Source of the DNA: Streptomyces sp. NBC_01497
GTDB lineage: Bacteria > Actinomycetota > Actinomycetes > Streptomycetales > Streptomycetaceae
NCBI RefSeq assembly: GCF_036250695.1
Contig: NZ_CP109427.1
Coordinates: 1,860,001-1,924,000 of the forward strand
Direction: 5' to 3'
Length of the DNA stretch: 64,000 nt
Shown in pieces: positions 8,948 through 18,125 of the stretch; the stretch's first letter is position 1, and each line of letters opens with the position of its first letter. A program made the translations under genes and the position numbers. The notes beneath the pieces are model-generated. The model did not search any database. It saw only the letters and a program-made list of their open reading frames with translations, and was not told the origin of the DNA.

Positions 8948-10063
8948 TCAGGGTGTGTCCGGGGCGGCCAGGTCGAAGTCCGCCCGGTCCGATTCCCTCC
9001 CGTTGATCTGCAGGGAGATCGCATGCCGACCGGGGTGGTAGCGGCGTGTCGTGAGCAACCGGAACGAGTGCTCACGCGTCACCTGGATCACTTCGTCCGG
9101 CCCCAGGGTGCGGGTGGTGAGTTTGAAGGTCTTGCCGGTCCGGCCGCCGTTGGCCTTGCGGTGGTGCACGATGTAGTCGATCGCGAGCCGCGCCGGCTGA
9201 TCACCCGTGTTGCGGATCGAGGCGCTGAAGCGGACGCTGCCGCCGATCACGACGGTGTCCCTCTCCAGCCGGGGCCCGTCGACCTCCAGCGCGGCGGGGG
9301 CGAATCCGAGCAGTTCCAGGGCACCGGGGTGGCCGCGCTTGACGAGCGTGCGCAGCCCCTGCCGTACCAGGCGCTCGGTGGTGGCGTCGGGAGTCCCCAG
9401 CCAGCGGCGGGCCGTGCCGATCACGAGGTCCGGTTGGTCGCGGCTGAGGTCGTTGAGGTGGTTGGCGACGGAGCGCCGTACGTACTCGCTCTCGTCCCGG
9501 TAGAGGGCGTCCAGGATGGGGACGGTCCCTTCGGGACGAGCCAGGATGTCCGGCACCCGGACCGCCCACGGAAGGTAGGGGCGGGTGCCTTCGGAGGCGA
9601 GTCTGCGCACATGGGCGTCGGCTGATCCGGTCCAGTCGCCGGCGATGACACCGAGGGCCCGGTCGAGATCGTGCCGCAGCAGCGTCCTGATGGCGAACTC
9701 CGAGGACAGCCGGCCGGTGAGGCTCGCGAGCAGCTTCATCGCGTCGTCGAATGAGGCACCGTCGGCCTCCTGGACGGCCCGGGTGGCCAGGGCGCTGGTC
9801 ACCGGCCAGATGAGCCATCCGGTGAAATCCGGGGCGCCGTCGCGGGCGATGCGTACGGTCCGTGCCAGGGCCGCGTAGTCGCCCGGAAGATCGGCCAGCA
9901 GCGCGTCGCGCAACAGGTCGGCGCGCTCCCGCAGCGACAACGCGTCGAGATGTCCGGGCGCCGCGCGCAGCGCGGTGAGGTCGGCGTCCGGAGCGGCGGA
10001 CCGAATGGCGCGCGTGAGGCTCTGGACGGTGTGCTGACCGATGAGTTCGTCGGCGAACGGCAT
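8948..10063 (-). CDS. DNA alkylation repair (HEAT-repeat) family protein with C-terminal beta-sandwich
   Basis: A 371-residue protein. The first ~250 residues are helical HEAT-like repeats (for example EYVRRSVANHLNDLSRDQP, with the paired helices of the AlkC/AlkD superfamily). The last ~110 residues form a predicted beta-sandwich resembling a CARDB/Ig-type module (SVRFSASIRNTGDQPARLAI). AlkD-type proteins bind alkylated DNA and excise cationic lesions; catalytic residues cannot be confirmed here. ATG 10063 has AGGA upstream, which overlaps the stop of the preceding small gene. The two genes are therefore likely co-translated. Confidence 0.8.
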   Translation of the reverse strand: MPFADELIGQHTVQSLTRAIRSAAPDADLTALRAAPGHLDALSLRERADLLRDALLADLPGDYAALARTVRIARDGAPDFTGWLIWPVTSALATRAVQEADGASFDDAMKLLASLTGRLSSEFAIRTLLRHDLDRALGVIAGDWTGSADAHVRRLASEGTRPYLPWAVRVPDILARPEGTVPILDALYRDESEYVRRSVANHLNDLSRDQPDLVIGTARRWLGTPDATTERLVRQGLRTLVKRGHPGALELLGFAPAALEVDGPRLERDTVVIGGSVRFSASIRNTGDQPARLAIDYIVHHRKANGGRTGKTFKLTTRTLGPDEVIQVTREHSFRLLTTRRYHPGRHAISLQINGRESDRADFDLAAPDTP

Positions 10064-10076
10064 GTTGGGTCCTCCG

Positions 10077-10379
10077 TCACACGAGGTGCTGCAGGGCGGT
10101 GGTGAGCTGCCAGTCCACGCTGTCGTGGTCGATCGTGGCGTGGACGGGCGAGTCCGCCATTTCGCCGGTGATGCCCGCCGCGCCGGCGCGGGCGTGCTGC
10201 GGGCTGTCGTAGGCGACGATGTCCACGACGCGGCCGTCGTCGGTCTCGACGATGCGCCGCCACAGGAACCCTGGCTGCCGCTTGAGGTAGGCGTTGATAT
10301 CGGTGTTCGCCTCGACGAAGTCCTGGGCCGTGCGGCCCGGGGCGGGGCGGAGGGTGGTGATTTCCAGTGTCTCGGCCAT
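10077..10379 (-). CDS. Small ferredoxin-like-fold (ABM/dimeric alpha-beta barrel) protein
   Basis: A 100-residue protein with the strand-helix pattern of antibiotic-biosynthesis-monooxygenase-like dimeric barrels: LEITTLRPAPG, a helix with DFVEANTDINAYLKRQPGF, then RRIVETDDGRVVDIVAYDS. It lacks obvious cofactor residues. The gene lies 13 nt upstream of the DNA-alkylation-repair gene on the same strand. Its specific role is unknown. Confidence 0.7.
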   Translation of the reverse strand: MAETLEITTLRPAPGRTAQDFVEANTDINAYLKRQPGFLWRRIVETDDGRVVDIVAYDSPQHARAGAAGITGEMADSPVHATIDHDSVDWQLTTALQHLV

Positions 10380-10628
10380 GGTGTGTTCCGTTCCTTGAGG
10401 CGTGGTGTGCGTTCACGTCGCCCTGCGCGGGTCCAGCCCCATGCGGGGCCCGGGTGCGAAGGGGCGGGTGCCGGTGGCTTACGGGAGGTGGGACTCCGGG
10501 AGGGGCCGCCGTCCGACGGGCAGGTCCCGGCGGGTACGAGCGACGGTGTGTCCCGCGCTCGTGTCTGCGCGTACGTCCTGCGCGTACGAGCTGCCCCGCC
10601 GGTCGGGAGCGAGGGGGTTCGGTGTGAC

Positions 10629-10786
10629 TCAGCGGACGAAGGCGCTGGCGGCGAGGCCGTTGATGCTGGTGTCACCCTGCTGGAAGCCGATCATGGACTC
10701 GATCATGCTGTGGGGATCGCGCCGAAGGCCAGGAGGCTCAGACGCAGACCGGAACGGCCGAGGGTGCGGTACGAGGTGAGAGACAT
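10629..10786 (-). pseudogene. Aldo/keto reductase remnant
   Basis: An ATG at 10786 with AAGGA upstream opens a typical AKR N-terminus (TSYRTLGRSGLRLSLLAFG) that stops after 27 codons. Beyond a frame change the other frame continues to a stop at 10629 without AKR similarity I can recognise. Most of the gene is deleted. Confidence 0.65.
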
Positions 10787-10866
10787 GAGGTTCCTTCTCG
10801 AAGATGCGCGGGGGTGTGAACACCAGACTCGCTGACGGGGTGCCGAAGAGGGAGGCCGTGTCAGGG

Positions 10867-11038
10867 GTGTGGCGCACCCAGGCAGGCTCCCTCGTACCCG
10901 GCCCGGTGTGCCGCACCCAGGCAGGCGGCCTCGCACCCGGCCCGGTGTGCCGCACCCAGGCAGGCGGCCTCGCACCCGGCCCGGTGTGCCGCACCCAGGC
11001 AGGCGGCCTCGCACCCGGCCCGGTGTGCCGCACCCGGC
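10867..11038. repeat. 39-bp minisatellite, four units plus a partial
   Basis: Units start at 10867, 10906, 10945, 10984 and 11023 (partial). Units 2-4 are identical and begin GTGTGCCGCACCCAGGCAGG. Thirty-nine is a multiple of three, so several frames stay open through it on both strands, but no start, ribosome site or recognisable protein is associated. The surrounding stretch, 10787-11167, holds no gene. Confidence 0.9.
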
Positions 11039-11167
11039 CGGAGGTCCCCACCCCGGCGAGCCCGCCGGCTTTCGGCCGGAACCGCTTCACCTCACCGGAG
11101 CCTTCGCAGCGTGCGAACCGCGGACGGACCCGGACGAACGTCCGGCCTACGGCATCCGGCTGTCCGC

Positions 11168-11488
11168 CTACAGGTCCTTGATCCGCGAGTCGCCGACGGC
11201 GAGGGCCGGTTCGGGTCCGTAGCCGGAGGAGGGCGACTGGAATCCCGCGCTGAAGGAGCCGGCCAGTACGCGGCGCGCGATCTCCACGGACGACAGCTGC
11301 GTGAACCGGTAGCCGGTCGGTGTGTCGATCAGGGCGCGGGCCACACTGCCGTTCCGGCCGGTGACCTCGGCGACCACCTTGCTGCGTCCCACCTCCCGCT
11401 CCCGGGCGGTGGGCTCGTCCGGCAGCGTGGAGAGGTCCAGTCCCCGTAGACCAGTAGACGGGGGGTTGCGGCCATGATGCGCTCCCAT
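11168..11488 (-). pseudogene. C-terminal remnant of a saccharopine-dehydrogenase-like (trans-acting enoyl reductase family) protein
   Basis: The frame ends with a segment typical of the extreme C-terminus of these NAD(P)-binding proteins: VVAEVTGRNGSVARALIDTP followed by TGYRFTQLSSVEIARRVLAG and GFQSPSSGYG. No dinucleotide-binding N-terminus exists upstream. The first ~30 codons look unrelated, so only the tail of a former ~390-residue gene survives. Confidence 0.6.
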
Positions 11489-11615
11489 GAGAAGGCGAGA
11501 ATCGAGGGGGAAGGGCCCGTCCGGAGCGGCGAAACGCCCGGTGGTTCGTGCCTCGTACTGATGCTAGGAGCAGATCCGGACAGCTACGGTCCTGGTCTCT
11601 CACCGCCCGGCGCTG

Positions 11616-12611
11616 TCACCCGTTCGGACGTGACCGCTGCTCGTCGGGGCCCGGTCGAGGTGCCTGGTTGTCGCGGTACAGGGCATCCATACGGGCCAGC
11701 AGCGCCTCGCGGACCGAGTCGGGCGTGAGGACCTCCAGCGGGGTGCGCAGGGTGAGGAGGTAACCGGCGAGCTGGTCGGGGTCGGAGCCACCGATGGTGA
11801 TGATCGTCGCGCTCGGTCCGTCGGATTCGTGTGTGGCGACGATGGGCGCCACCAGCCGCCGGGCGTCGTCGTAGGACAGCGGAAGCCGGACGCGGGCGAA
11901 GAACGGGTACCCGGCACGGGTGATGGTGTCGGACACCATCCGCGCGGCATCCGGGGCATCGGACAGGTCGGCGACTTCCCCGGTCGAGCGGACGTCGAGC
12001 ACCCTGTCAGCACGAAACGTCCGCCAGGCCCGGCGCTCGACGTCACGGGCCACGAAGTACCAGTGGACGCCGGTGTGAACCAGCCGGTGCGGATCGACAC
12101 ACCGAACGGTCGTGACACCGTGCATGTCGCGGTAGGTCAGTGTGGTGCGTTCGGAGGCCCGGCAGACGGAGGCGAGCAGCAACAGCACATCGGCGGACAC
12201 CTGAGGGGTCTCGCAGCGCGGAGTGTGTTCGACGGTGTCGTCCAGGCCCGCCAGGGTCCTCGCCATCCGGGCCGGCAGGATCTGCCGCAGTTTCAACAGG
12301 GCCGACAGCGCCGCCGGGTCCGCGCCGAGCGCCGCGCCGTGTGCGGCCTCCCGCAGCGCCACCGCCACGGCGAACACCTCGTCGTCGTCCAGGTTCAGCG
12401 GCGGCATGCGGTTGCCCGCGCCGAAACGGTAACCGCCGCCCGGTCCCGGTATCGACTCCACGCCGTAACCCAGCTCACGCAGCCGGTCGATGTCCCGGCG
12501 CACCGTGCGCTCGGTGACCTCCAGGTGCCGTGCCAGCTCCGCGTTGGACCAGGTGGGCCGCGACGACAGCAGGGACACCAGCCGCAGGAGCCGGGCGGAT
12601 GTGGCGATCAC
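11616..12611 (-). CDS. HTH and WYL-domain transcriptional regulator
   Basis: A 331-residue YafY/DeoR-type regulator. An N-terminal HTH (LVSLLSSRPTWSNAELARHL then EVTERTVRRDIDRLRELGY) is followed by a glycine-rich linker (GPGGGYRF). The WYL ligand-binding domain contains HWYFVARDVERRAWRTFRADR, and the protein ends in a WCX dimer domain. I start it at GTG 12611, immediately before IATSARLLRLVSLL; the frame is open further upstream but without family similarity. Its likely former target is the aldo/keto reductase remnant downstream. The last ~15 residues (RPGPDEQRSRPNG) are low complexity. Confidence 0.9.
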   Translation of the reverse strand: MIATSARLLRLVSLLSSRPTWSNAELARHLEVTERTVRRDIDRLRELGYGVESIPGPGGGYRFGAGNRMPPLNLDDDEVFAVAVALREAAHGAALGADPAALSALLKLRQILPARMARTLAGLDDTVEHTPRCETPQVSADVLLLLASVCRASERTTLTYRDMHGVTTVRCVDPHRLVHTGVHWYFVARDVERRAWRTFRADRVLDVRSTGEVADLSDAPDAARMVSDTITRAGYPFFARVRLPLSYDDARRLVAPIVATHESDGPSATIITIGGSDPDQLAGYLLTLRTPLEVLTPDSVREALLARMDALYRDNQAPRPGPDEQRSRPNG

Positions 12612-12879
12612 GAAGCGGACCCGGCCGGGCGGCACCGGCGGCGGCGTCCCGCCGGGATCCCGGCCGCCGCACCACCGTGGCATCTCGCCGTCACCGCTTC
12701 CGTGGACGTCGAGACATGAGCGCGCTCCGCTCGGCCTTCCATGTCCGCTTGCCTCCCCTTCCCCTGCCCCCGCGCGTCCTGCGAAGGCCGGGAGCTCTCG
12801 CACGAGGCCGTTGATTCCCGGGAAGCCGGGAGGCCGGCCCGCCGTGTGTTCGCGGCGCGGACGCCGAGGCGCGCACCGT

Positions 12880-13159
12880 TGCCGATCAGCCGTCTCCCGA
12901 GGCCGTGGAGGACGGTGGGATCTCCCTTGGTCCGGGCGTCGTCCACCGTAACCCACTGCATGAGCCGAGTGTTGCCCTGCCGCACGAGGCAGACCGTGTA
13001 CCGGTTCGTCATGACGACATGGCGCGCGTGGTCGTGCCGGCCCGCGGCGATCGCTTCCAGGTGCGCCTCGTCACCGTCGAGGCGCAGGCGCGGGTGGCTC
13101 ACGGAAGGGGCCGTGTCCCGTCGGCTGAGTGAGTCCGACAAGGCCCCGACGATCGTCAT
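12880..13159 (-). pseudogene. SnoaL-like (NTF2-fold) remnant
   Basis: Within an open minus frame a stretch resembles the C-terminal half of SnoaL-like proteins: HPRLRLDGDEAHLEAIAAGR, then NRYTVCLVRQGNTRLMQWV and GDPTVLHGLG. The N-terminal half of the fold is missing, so I treat this as a decayed gene. Confidence 0.45.
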
Positions 13160-13200
13160 CCGGTCCGAGCAGCCCGCCGTACGCCCGGGGCCACGAACCC

Positions 13201-13225
13201 GCAACGTTGCGCGATGATGCGCAAC
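13201..13225. promoter_or_regulatory. Overlapping palindromes upstream of the GH114 gene
   Basis: A perfect 10-bp palindrome GCAACGTTGC (13201-13210) overlaps a perfect inverted repeat GTTGCGC-N6-GCGCAAC (13206-13225). They lie 30 bp upstream of the TTGACA box at 13255 and are likely an operator. Confidence 0.6.
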
Positions 13226-13254
13226 TTGGCCTGTTATCAAGCAACTCCGCGCTC

Positions 13255-13283
13255 TTGACATGGCCGTACGTGCTCGATTTACT
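13255..13283 (+). promoter_or_regulatory. Putative promoter of the GH114 gene
   Basis: TTGACA at 13255-13260 and TTTACT at 13278-13283 are separated by 17 bp. The -35 is perfect and the -10 is weaker. It would give a leader of about 135 nt. Confidence 0.5.
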
Positions 13284-13424
13284 CCAGTCACGTCGCCGAA
13301 CACCGGACGACGCAGAGGTACGCCTAGCCGGTACAAGGCCCTGTGCCTGAGCCCGGACTGAGTCGCCAGGATCACTGTCGGTGTCCGAGGCGGGGCCGTA
13401 CCCCCCACCATGTGGAGCTCGTTG

Positions 13425-14246
13425 ATGAGACTGAACTCCGTTCGTCACCGTGCAACTCTGGGCCTTGCCGCGGTCGGCGCGGCCGCCCTCGCGGCTTCCC
13501 TCCTCACACCGGGTGTCGCCCTGGCAGCATCGAGCGGCGTTACCCTTCCCCCCGTCCACGCCGGGTTCGACTACCAGATCGGCGGGGCGTACACACCGCC
13601 GGCCGGGGTCGACGTGGTCAGCCGTGACCACACCGACGCGCCGGCGGCCGGCAAGTACACCATCTGTTACGTGAACGCCTTCCAGGCCCAGCCGGGATCC
13701 GAGGACGACTGGGGCTCGGACCTGCTGCTGCACGACGCGCAGGGCGATGTCGTCTACGACGACAGCTGGGGCGAGGCACTCCTCGACGTGAGCACCGCCG
13801 CCAAGCAGAAGGCCGTGGCGGCGAAGGTCGACGCCTGGATCGACGACTGCGCGAGCAAAGGTTTCAACGCCGTCGAGCCCGACAACTTCGACAGCTACAC
13901 CCGCTCGGGCAAGCTGCTGACGAAGGGCGAGGCGCAGGCCTACATCAAGCTGCTCTCGGCGCACGCCCACGAGAAGGGCCTGGCCATCGCGCAGAAGAAC
14001 ACCTCGGCGCTCTCCGTCAACCGAGCGGCCAACGGCCTCGACTTCGCCATCGCCGAGGAATGCGGGACCTACGACGAGTGCAACGACTACACCGACTACT
14101 TCGGTGACAACGTCATCGTGATCGAGTACACCGCCAAGGGTCTGAAGAAGGCCTGTTCCGGCTGGGGCGACGAGCTGAGCGTCGTACGCCGCGACCTGGA
14201 CGTCTCTCCCATCGGCAGCAAGGGCTACGTCCGCCAGACCTGCTGA
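13425..14246 (+). CDS. Secreted GH114-type (endo-alpha-1,4-polygalactosaminidase-like) protein
   Basis: A 273-residue exported protein. A Sec signal peptide (basic N-terminus, then LGLAAVGAAALAASLLTPG, cleavage near ALAASS) precedes a TIM-barrel-like domain. That domain has GFDYQIGGAYTPPAGVDVVSRD, CYVNAFQAQPGSEDDW, GFNAVEPDNFDSY and VIVIEYT, matching the GH114 family that cleaves alpha-1,4-linked galactosamine polymers of fungal or bacterial matrices. The Asp of FDYQ and the Glu-Pro-Asp of AVEPDN are the likely active-site acids. ATG 13425 has GGAG 8 nt upstream; ATG 13410 is the alternative. Confidence 0.88.
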   Translation: MRLNSVRHRATLGLAAVGAAALAASLLTPGVALAASSGVTLPPVHAGFDYQIGGAYTPPAGVDVVSRDHTDAPAAGKYTICYVNAFQAQPGSEDDWGSDLLLHDAQGDVVYDDSWGEALLDVSTAAKQKAVAAKVDAWIDDCASKGFNAVEPDNFDSYTRSGKLLTKGEAQAYIKLLSAHAHEKGLAIAQKNTSALSVNRAANGLDFAIAEECGTYDECNDYTDYFGDNVIVIEYTAKGLKKACSGWGDELSVVRRDLDVSPIGSKGYVRQTC

Positions 14247-14252
14247 GCGGGT

Positions 14253-14288
14253 ACCGGGTCCGGGCGCCCGCGCGGCCCCGGACCCGGT
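14253..14288 (+). terminator. Hairpin terminator after the GH114 gene
   Basis: A perfect 12-bp stem ACCGGGTCCGGG / CCCGGACCCGGT with a 12-nt loop starts 7 nt after the stop codon. Confidence 0.8.
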
Positions 14289-15006
14289 GAGGCGCCGTTG
14301 CCGCGGCGCGCAGGGCCTCCGTCGCTGTCACCGGTACGGCGACGAAGGCCGCGGCCTGGCCCAGTGCCGGAGCCCGGACCATCCACGGAGCCCGGACCAT
14401 CGACGGAGCCACGCGTCCTGGTGGTCGCGTGAGGATTCGCCGAGCCGGTCGTCACCCGCGCGCTCACGCGGGGAGGCCGGCCCTGTCGCGTCCCTCCCGG
14501 CAATCGTCGCCAACGGCAGGACGAGGCAGGAGCGGTGGAGGCCTCGCCGTGGACCGTGTGTGCCGCGTACCTCGCCGCGCGCCTCGCCGGCCCGCGCACC
14601 TGCCGATGTACGCCCCGCGAGCCGCCCGCGGGATCGCCGGGGGACGAAGACGTTCGGTCCGGTGATCAGTCACCGTCGGCCCGGACCCACGTGCCCCAGG
14701 GACCACAGCACACATTCCGCCGCGGCGACCACCGTCCGCACGCACTCGCCGCCCTCCCCCGGCCGCGTCGCAGCGGCCGTCCTCACCCGGAACGCCTCGT
14801 CGCCCGGAGGCGCCATGAGCGCGACGATGCAGGTCTATCGCGGCGAAGGACTCACACCGCCCCATACACGCAGAAGTTGACGAAGACGCCGTCGATCCGG
14901 CTGATCACCGCTCGACCGGTGTTCACGCGCCGTTGGTGTCCACTCGCTTCGATGAGCGGGCTGCACCACCCGTCCCCGCCTGCGTATGTCCCTGTGAGGA
15001 GCTTCC
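14289..15006. other. Gene-free stretch before the phospholipase gene
   Basis: About 700 bp with no protein or RNA gene that I can recognise; open frames here have no family features. It must contain the phospholipase promoter, but no consensus boxes stand out. Confidence 0.5.
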
Positions 15007-17100
15007 ATGGCCCCCGATCCGATCACCCCGGCGCCCGAGTCCGAGCCCGGCGACAGACCCGAGACGACGAGCGGCACCACCCGCCGCCGGTTCATCCAGG
15101 GCACGGGGGCCGCCGCCGGAACGCTGGCGCTCGGCGCGACCGCCGCCACAACCGCAGGTGCGGGCAGCGCGTACGCCGCTTCGAGGCCGCGCTACGCCCT
15201 GCCGAAGGGCTTCAAGGGCAACATCTCCGACCTGAAGCACGTCGTGATCCTCATGCAGGAGAACCGTTCCCTCGACCACTACTTCGGTACGTTCCCCGGT
15301 GTGCGCGGCTTCGATGACAAGCAGGCGCTGCGGTTCCAGGACGGCACCACCGTCTTCCAGCAGAAGGACAGCGACGGGAACCTCGTCACCCCGCAGGTCG
15401 ATGACGGCGCCTGGGGCAACGACCACGGGGCCTGGGGCGACGTCGAGCACCGCACGTGGGACCAGTGGGTCCAGCACAACGGCGCCAGCTGCATGAACCA
15501 CCACAGCGACGCCTACATGGGCTTCTACCACTCGGTCGCCGCGCAGTACACCGTCGCCGACCAGAACTTCTGCTCGGAGTTCGGGCCGACGGACCCGAAC
15601 CGCAAGTACCTGTGGAGCGGTACGGCCAACACCGAGACGGGCAACACGGACGAGTCCAACTACTCCCGTCCCTGGATCACGGTGGCCGAGCAGCTCCAGC
15701 AGGCCGGCATCGACTGGCGGCTCTACTCCGACAACAGCGGCAACGGGCGCCAGGGGTACGTCAGCAGCTGGATCGGCGACTACGGCGACAACGAACTCAA
15801 GTACTTCAAGGGCTTCGAGCCCGAGGGGCTGGGCGCCGACGACCCGAAGCTGCGGCCCGGCACCGGGCTGATCTGGCGTGGCAACGCCGCGTACTACTCC
15901 GGCACGACCACGCCCAACAACGACTCCGACGCGAACCTCGACGCGGTCCTCAAGAACTTCCACGACTCCTGCCAGCCCGGCGCGGAGCACCCGCTGCCGC
16001 CGGTCTCCTGGATCGTCGCGCCGTACGGCTGGTCCGAACACCCCAGCGCGGACACCCTGCACGGCGAGCGCTACGTCAAGAAGGTGCTCGACAGCCTGCA
16101 GAGCAACCCCGACATCTGGAACCACACCCTGTTCATCCTCAACTACGACGAGAACGACGGAAAGTTCGACCACGTGCTGCCGCCGTGGCCCGAGCAGGGC
16201 ACCGCGCGCGAGTACCTCGGCGACTACCCGCTCGGCTTCGGCCCGCGGGTACCGATGCTGCTGGTCTCGCCGTGGACCCGCGGTGGCTACGTCGCCTCGG
16301 AGGTCTTCGACCACACCTCGACGATCACGTTCCTCGAGAACTGGGCGGCCCACCTCGGCAAGCCGTTCCACTGCCCCAACATCAGCGAGTGGCGGCGCTC
16401 GATCGCCGGCGACCTGACCAGCGCGCTCGACTTCAGCCGCCCGCAGACGGGGCCGGCCACCTTCCCGGACCCGGCCGCCGAGCAGCCGGTGTCGATCTCC
16501 GCCGGCCACATGAAGCCGCGTCCGCTGAGCTTCCACCCGCACGCGACGATCTCGGAGGACCGCGCGTCAGGGAAGGTCACCGCCCGGATGACCCTGGCCG
16601 GCGGCCCGAAGGACAAGGCCCTGTGCTTCCAGGTCTTCCCCGACGCGCACCAGCCGTTCTCCAGCACGCCGTTCACCGTCACCGCCCACAAGGCGCGCGA
16701 GTACACCTGGGACACCAGGACCACTGACGGCGCGTACGCGTTCTCGATCTACTCCAACGACGGCTTCGTCCGCTCCTTCGCGGGCCGGATCACGCCCTCC
16801 GGGAAGAAGGATGGCGGCCTCCCGCGCGTGACGGTCGACCTGCTCAAGGACAAGGGCAGCCGGCACGAGGCCGAGGTGAAGCTCACCCTGCACAACAACG
16901 GCACGAAGCCGGTGCACTACACGCTCACCGCCCACGACTACCTCGGCCGCACCCAGAAGGTCACGGTCGCCCACGGCAAGTCGAAGGTCGTCACCTGGCC
17001 GACCCAGGACGGCTACTACGACATCGTCGTCACCGCCGACACCGACACCACCTGGACGCAGCGCTACGCAGGCCGGATCGCCGGCACCGAGAAGGACTGA
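15007..17100 (+). CDS. Tat-exported phosphocholine-specific phospholipase C
   Basis: A 697-residue secreted phosphoesterase. A twin-arginine signal (TTRRRFIQGTGAAAGTLALG) is cleaved near SAYAA. The catalytic domain begins LKHVVILMQENRSLDHYFG, the metal/nucleophile signature of the PlcC/acid-phosphatase superfamily. It continues with the conserved EFGPTDPNRKYLWSGT and NYDENDGKFDHVLPP, where the metal ligands lie. The last ~220 residues form the tandem beta-sandwich domain of this family (RPLSFHPHATISEDRASGKV and HNNGTKPVHYTLTAHDY). The enzyme hydrolyses phosphatidylcholine and sphingomyelin and probably recovers phosphate. GAGGAGC precedes ATG 15007. Confidence 0.95.
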   Translation: MAPDPITPAPESEPGDRPETTSGTTRRRFIQGTGAAAGTLALGATAATTAGAGSAYAASRPRYALPKGFKGNISDLKHVVILMQENRSLDHYFGTFPGVRGFDDKQALRFQDGTTVFQQKDSDGNLVTPQVDDGAWGNDHGAWGDVEHRTWDQWVQHNGASCMNHHSDAYMGFYHSVAAQYTVADQNFCSEFGPTDPNRKYLWSGTANTETGNTDESNYSRPWITVAEQLQQAGIDWRLYSDNSGNGRQGYVSSWIGDYGDNELKYFKGFEPEGLGADDPKLRPGTGLIWRGNAAYYSGTTTPNNDSDANLDAVLKNFHDSCQPGAEHPLPPVSWIVAPYGWSEHPSADTLHGERYVKKVLDSLQSNPDIWNHTLFILNYDENDGKFDHVLPPWPEQGTAREYLGDYPLGFGPRVPMLLVSPWTRGGYVASEVFDHTSTITFLENWAAHLGKPFHCPNISEWRRSIAGDLTSALDFSRPQTGPATFPDPAAEQPVSISAGHMKPRPLSFHPHATISEDRASGKVTARMTLAGGPKDKALCFQVFPDAHQPFSSTPFTVTAHKAREYTWDTRTTDGAYAFSIYSNDGFVRSFAGRITPSGKKDGGLPRVTVDLLKDKGSRHEAEVKLTLHNNGTKPVHYTLTAHDYLGRTQKVTVAHGKSKVVTWPTQDGYYDIVVTADTDTTWTQRYAGRIAGTEKD

Positions 17101-17120
17101 CCGGCCGGGACATCCCTGAC

Positions 17121-17144
17121 GGTGGCGGCCGGCGGGCCGCCACC
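17121..17144 (+). terminator. Hairpin terminator after phospholipase C
   Basis: A perfect 10-bp stem GGTGGCGGCC / GGCCGCCACC with a 4-nt loop starts 20 nt after the stop. Confidence 0.85.
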
Positions 17145-17305
17145 GGCAGGGGGTCCGCTACCTCGACACCGAGAGCCCCTGGATCACCTCGCCGATCCGG
17201 GGGCTGCCGTCGCTCTCAACGCCGTAGGTGCGAGGCGCACGATCCAAGACGAGTACCGTCGGCGACCGATCGGGCACCGTCGCCGGTGGGCGCGCGAGGC
17301 CCCCG

Positions 17306-17533
17306 ACCGACCTGCTGCCATCCGTCGACAACCCGCCGGAACTCCACCAAATCCTGACGCGCACGCTCCAGGACGCATCCACCCTGGACCGTCGCCAGGA
17401 TCAGCGACGCCATGAGCCCGGAATCCGTCGCGGGCCGCAGCTCGCGCGCGCACGCCCAGAGCCGGTTCCGCGGCCAAGCACTCACGGAGCCAGTGAAGTG
17501 GTCCGACATGGACCCACACAGGGCGCCGCCGGC
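17306..17533 (-). pseudogene. Possible TetR-family C-terminal remnant
   Basis: A minus frame contains a stretch like the effector-domain end of TetR regulators: ARELRPATDSGLMASLILAT, VQGGCVLERARQ and DLVEFRRVVDG. No DNA-binding domain is present upstream. The rest of the 17145-18125 gap holds only short direct repeats (CCAGGACCTCCTCCG and GGGCATGCTCC at 17640-17710). Confidence 0.4.
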
Positions 17534-18125
17534 GACGACCTCGTAATCCTGCGATCTCCCCCCGGCGGCAGCCCGCAGCCGCGAGCGAGCGCGCTCCCGT
17601 TCGGGACCGGCGCAGACGCGCGCGAGTGGAGCCATCCCCCGCCAGGACCTCCTCCGCCAGGACCTCCTCCGTCCGGGCATGCTCCACCGGGCATGCTCCG
17701 TCCGGGCGCGGAGCTGGTCACCCAGGTACGTCATGCCCGCGACGGCCGGCTCCGCCGTGCCGGAGAAGTACGGCGGCCCCGGCAGCCCGGGCCGTGGCCG
17801 GCGCTGTCCGAAGCGACGGACCAGCGCCCTCTGCCCGACGGCACCCGGGGACCGGCTCGACAGGACGTGACAGGTGTCACGCCACACCGCGGGCGCGACA
17901 CGCCACCCGAATGGCCGAGGAAGTGTGCGCCGGGAAGTTAGTGTGGCGCAGCCATACGCGGGCGAGCGGACCACCGCCGCCCCGGACGGTGTGCTCCGTT
18001 GCCGCAGGCCGGGGTGCGTCCGTTCGTCCCGCGAATCCGGTCCTTCCGGACGCGCGCGCACCGGCACCGATCCCGGCCGCACGGAAGGTCCTTCCTGGCG
18101 GCCCCCTGACGGCACGAGGCTTCAC

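Noticed and set aside
10867..11038. Possible CRISPR array (39-bp repeats)
   Set aside because: The units are contiguous with no spacers between repeats, and no cas genes are present.
14923..16542. 539-codon minus ORF opposite phospholipase C
   Set aside because: It has Arg/Val/Gly-rich shadow composition, fully antisense to a gene with clear catalytic motifs.
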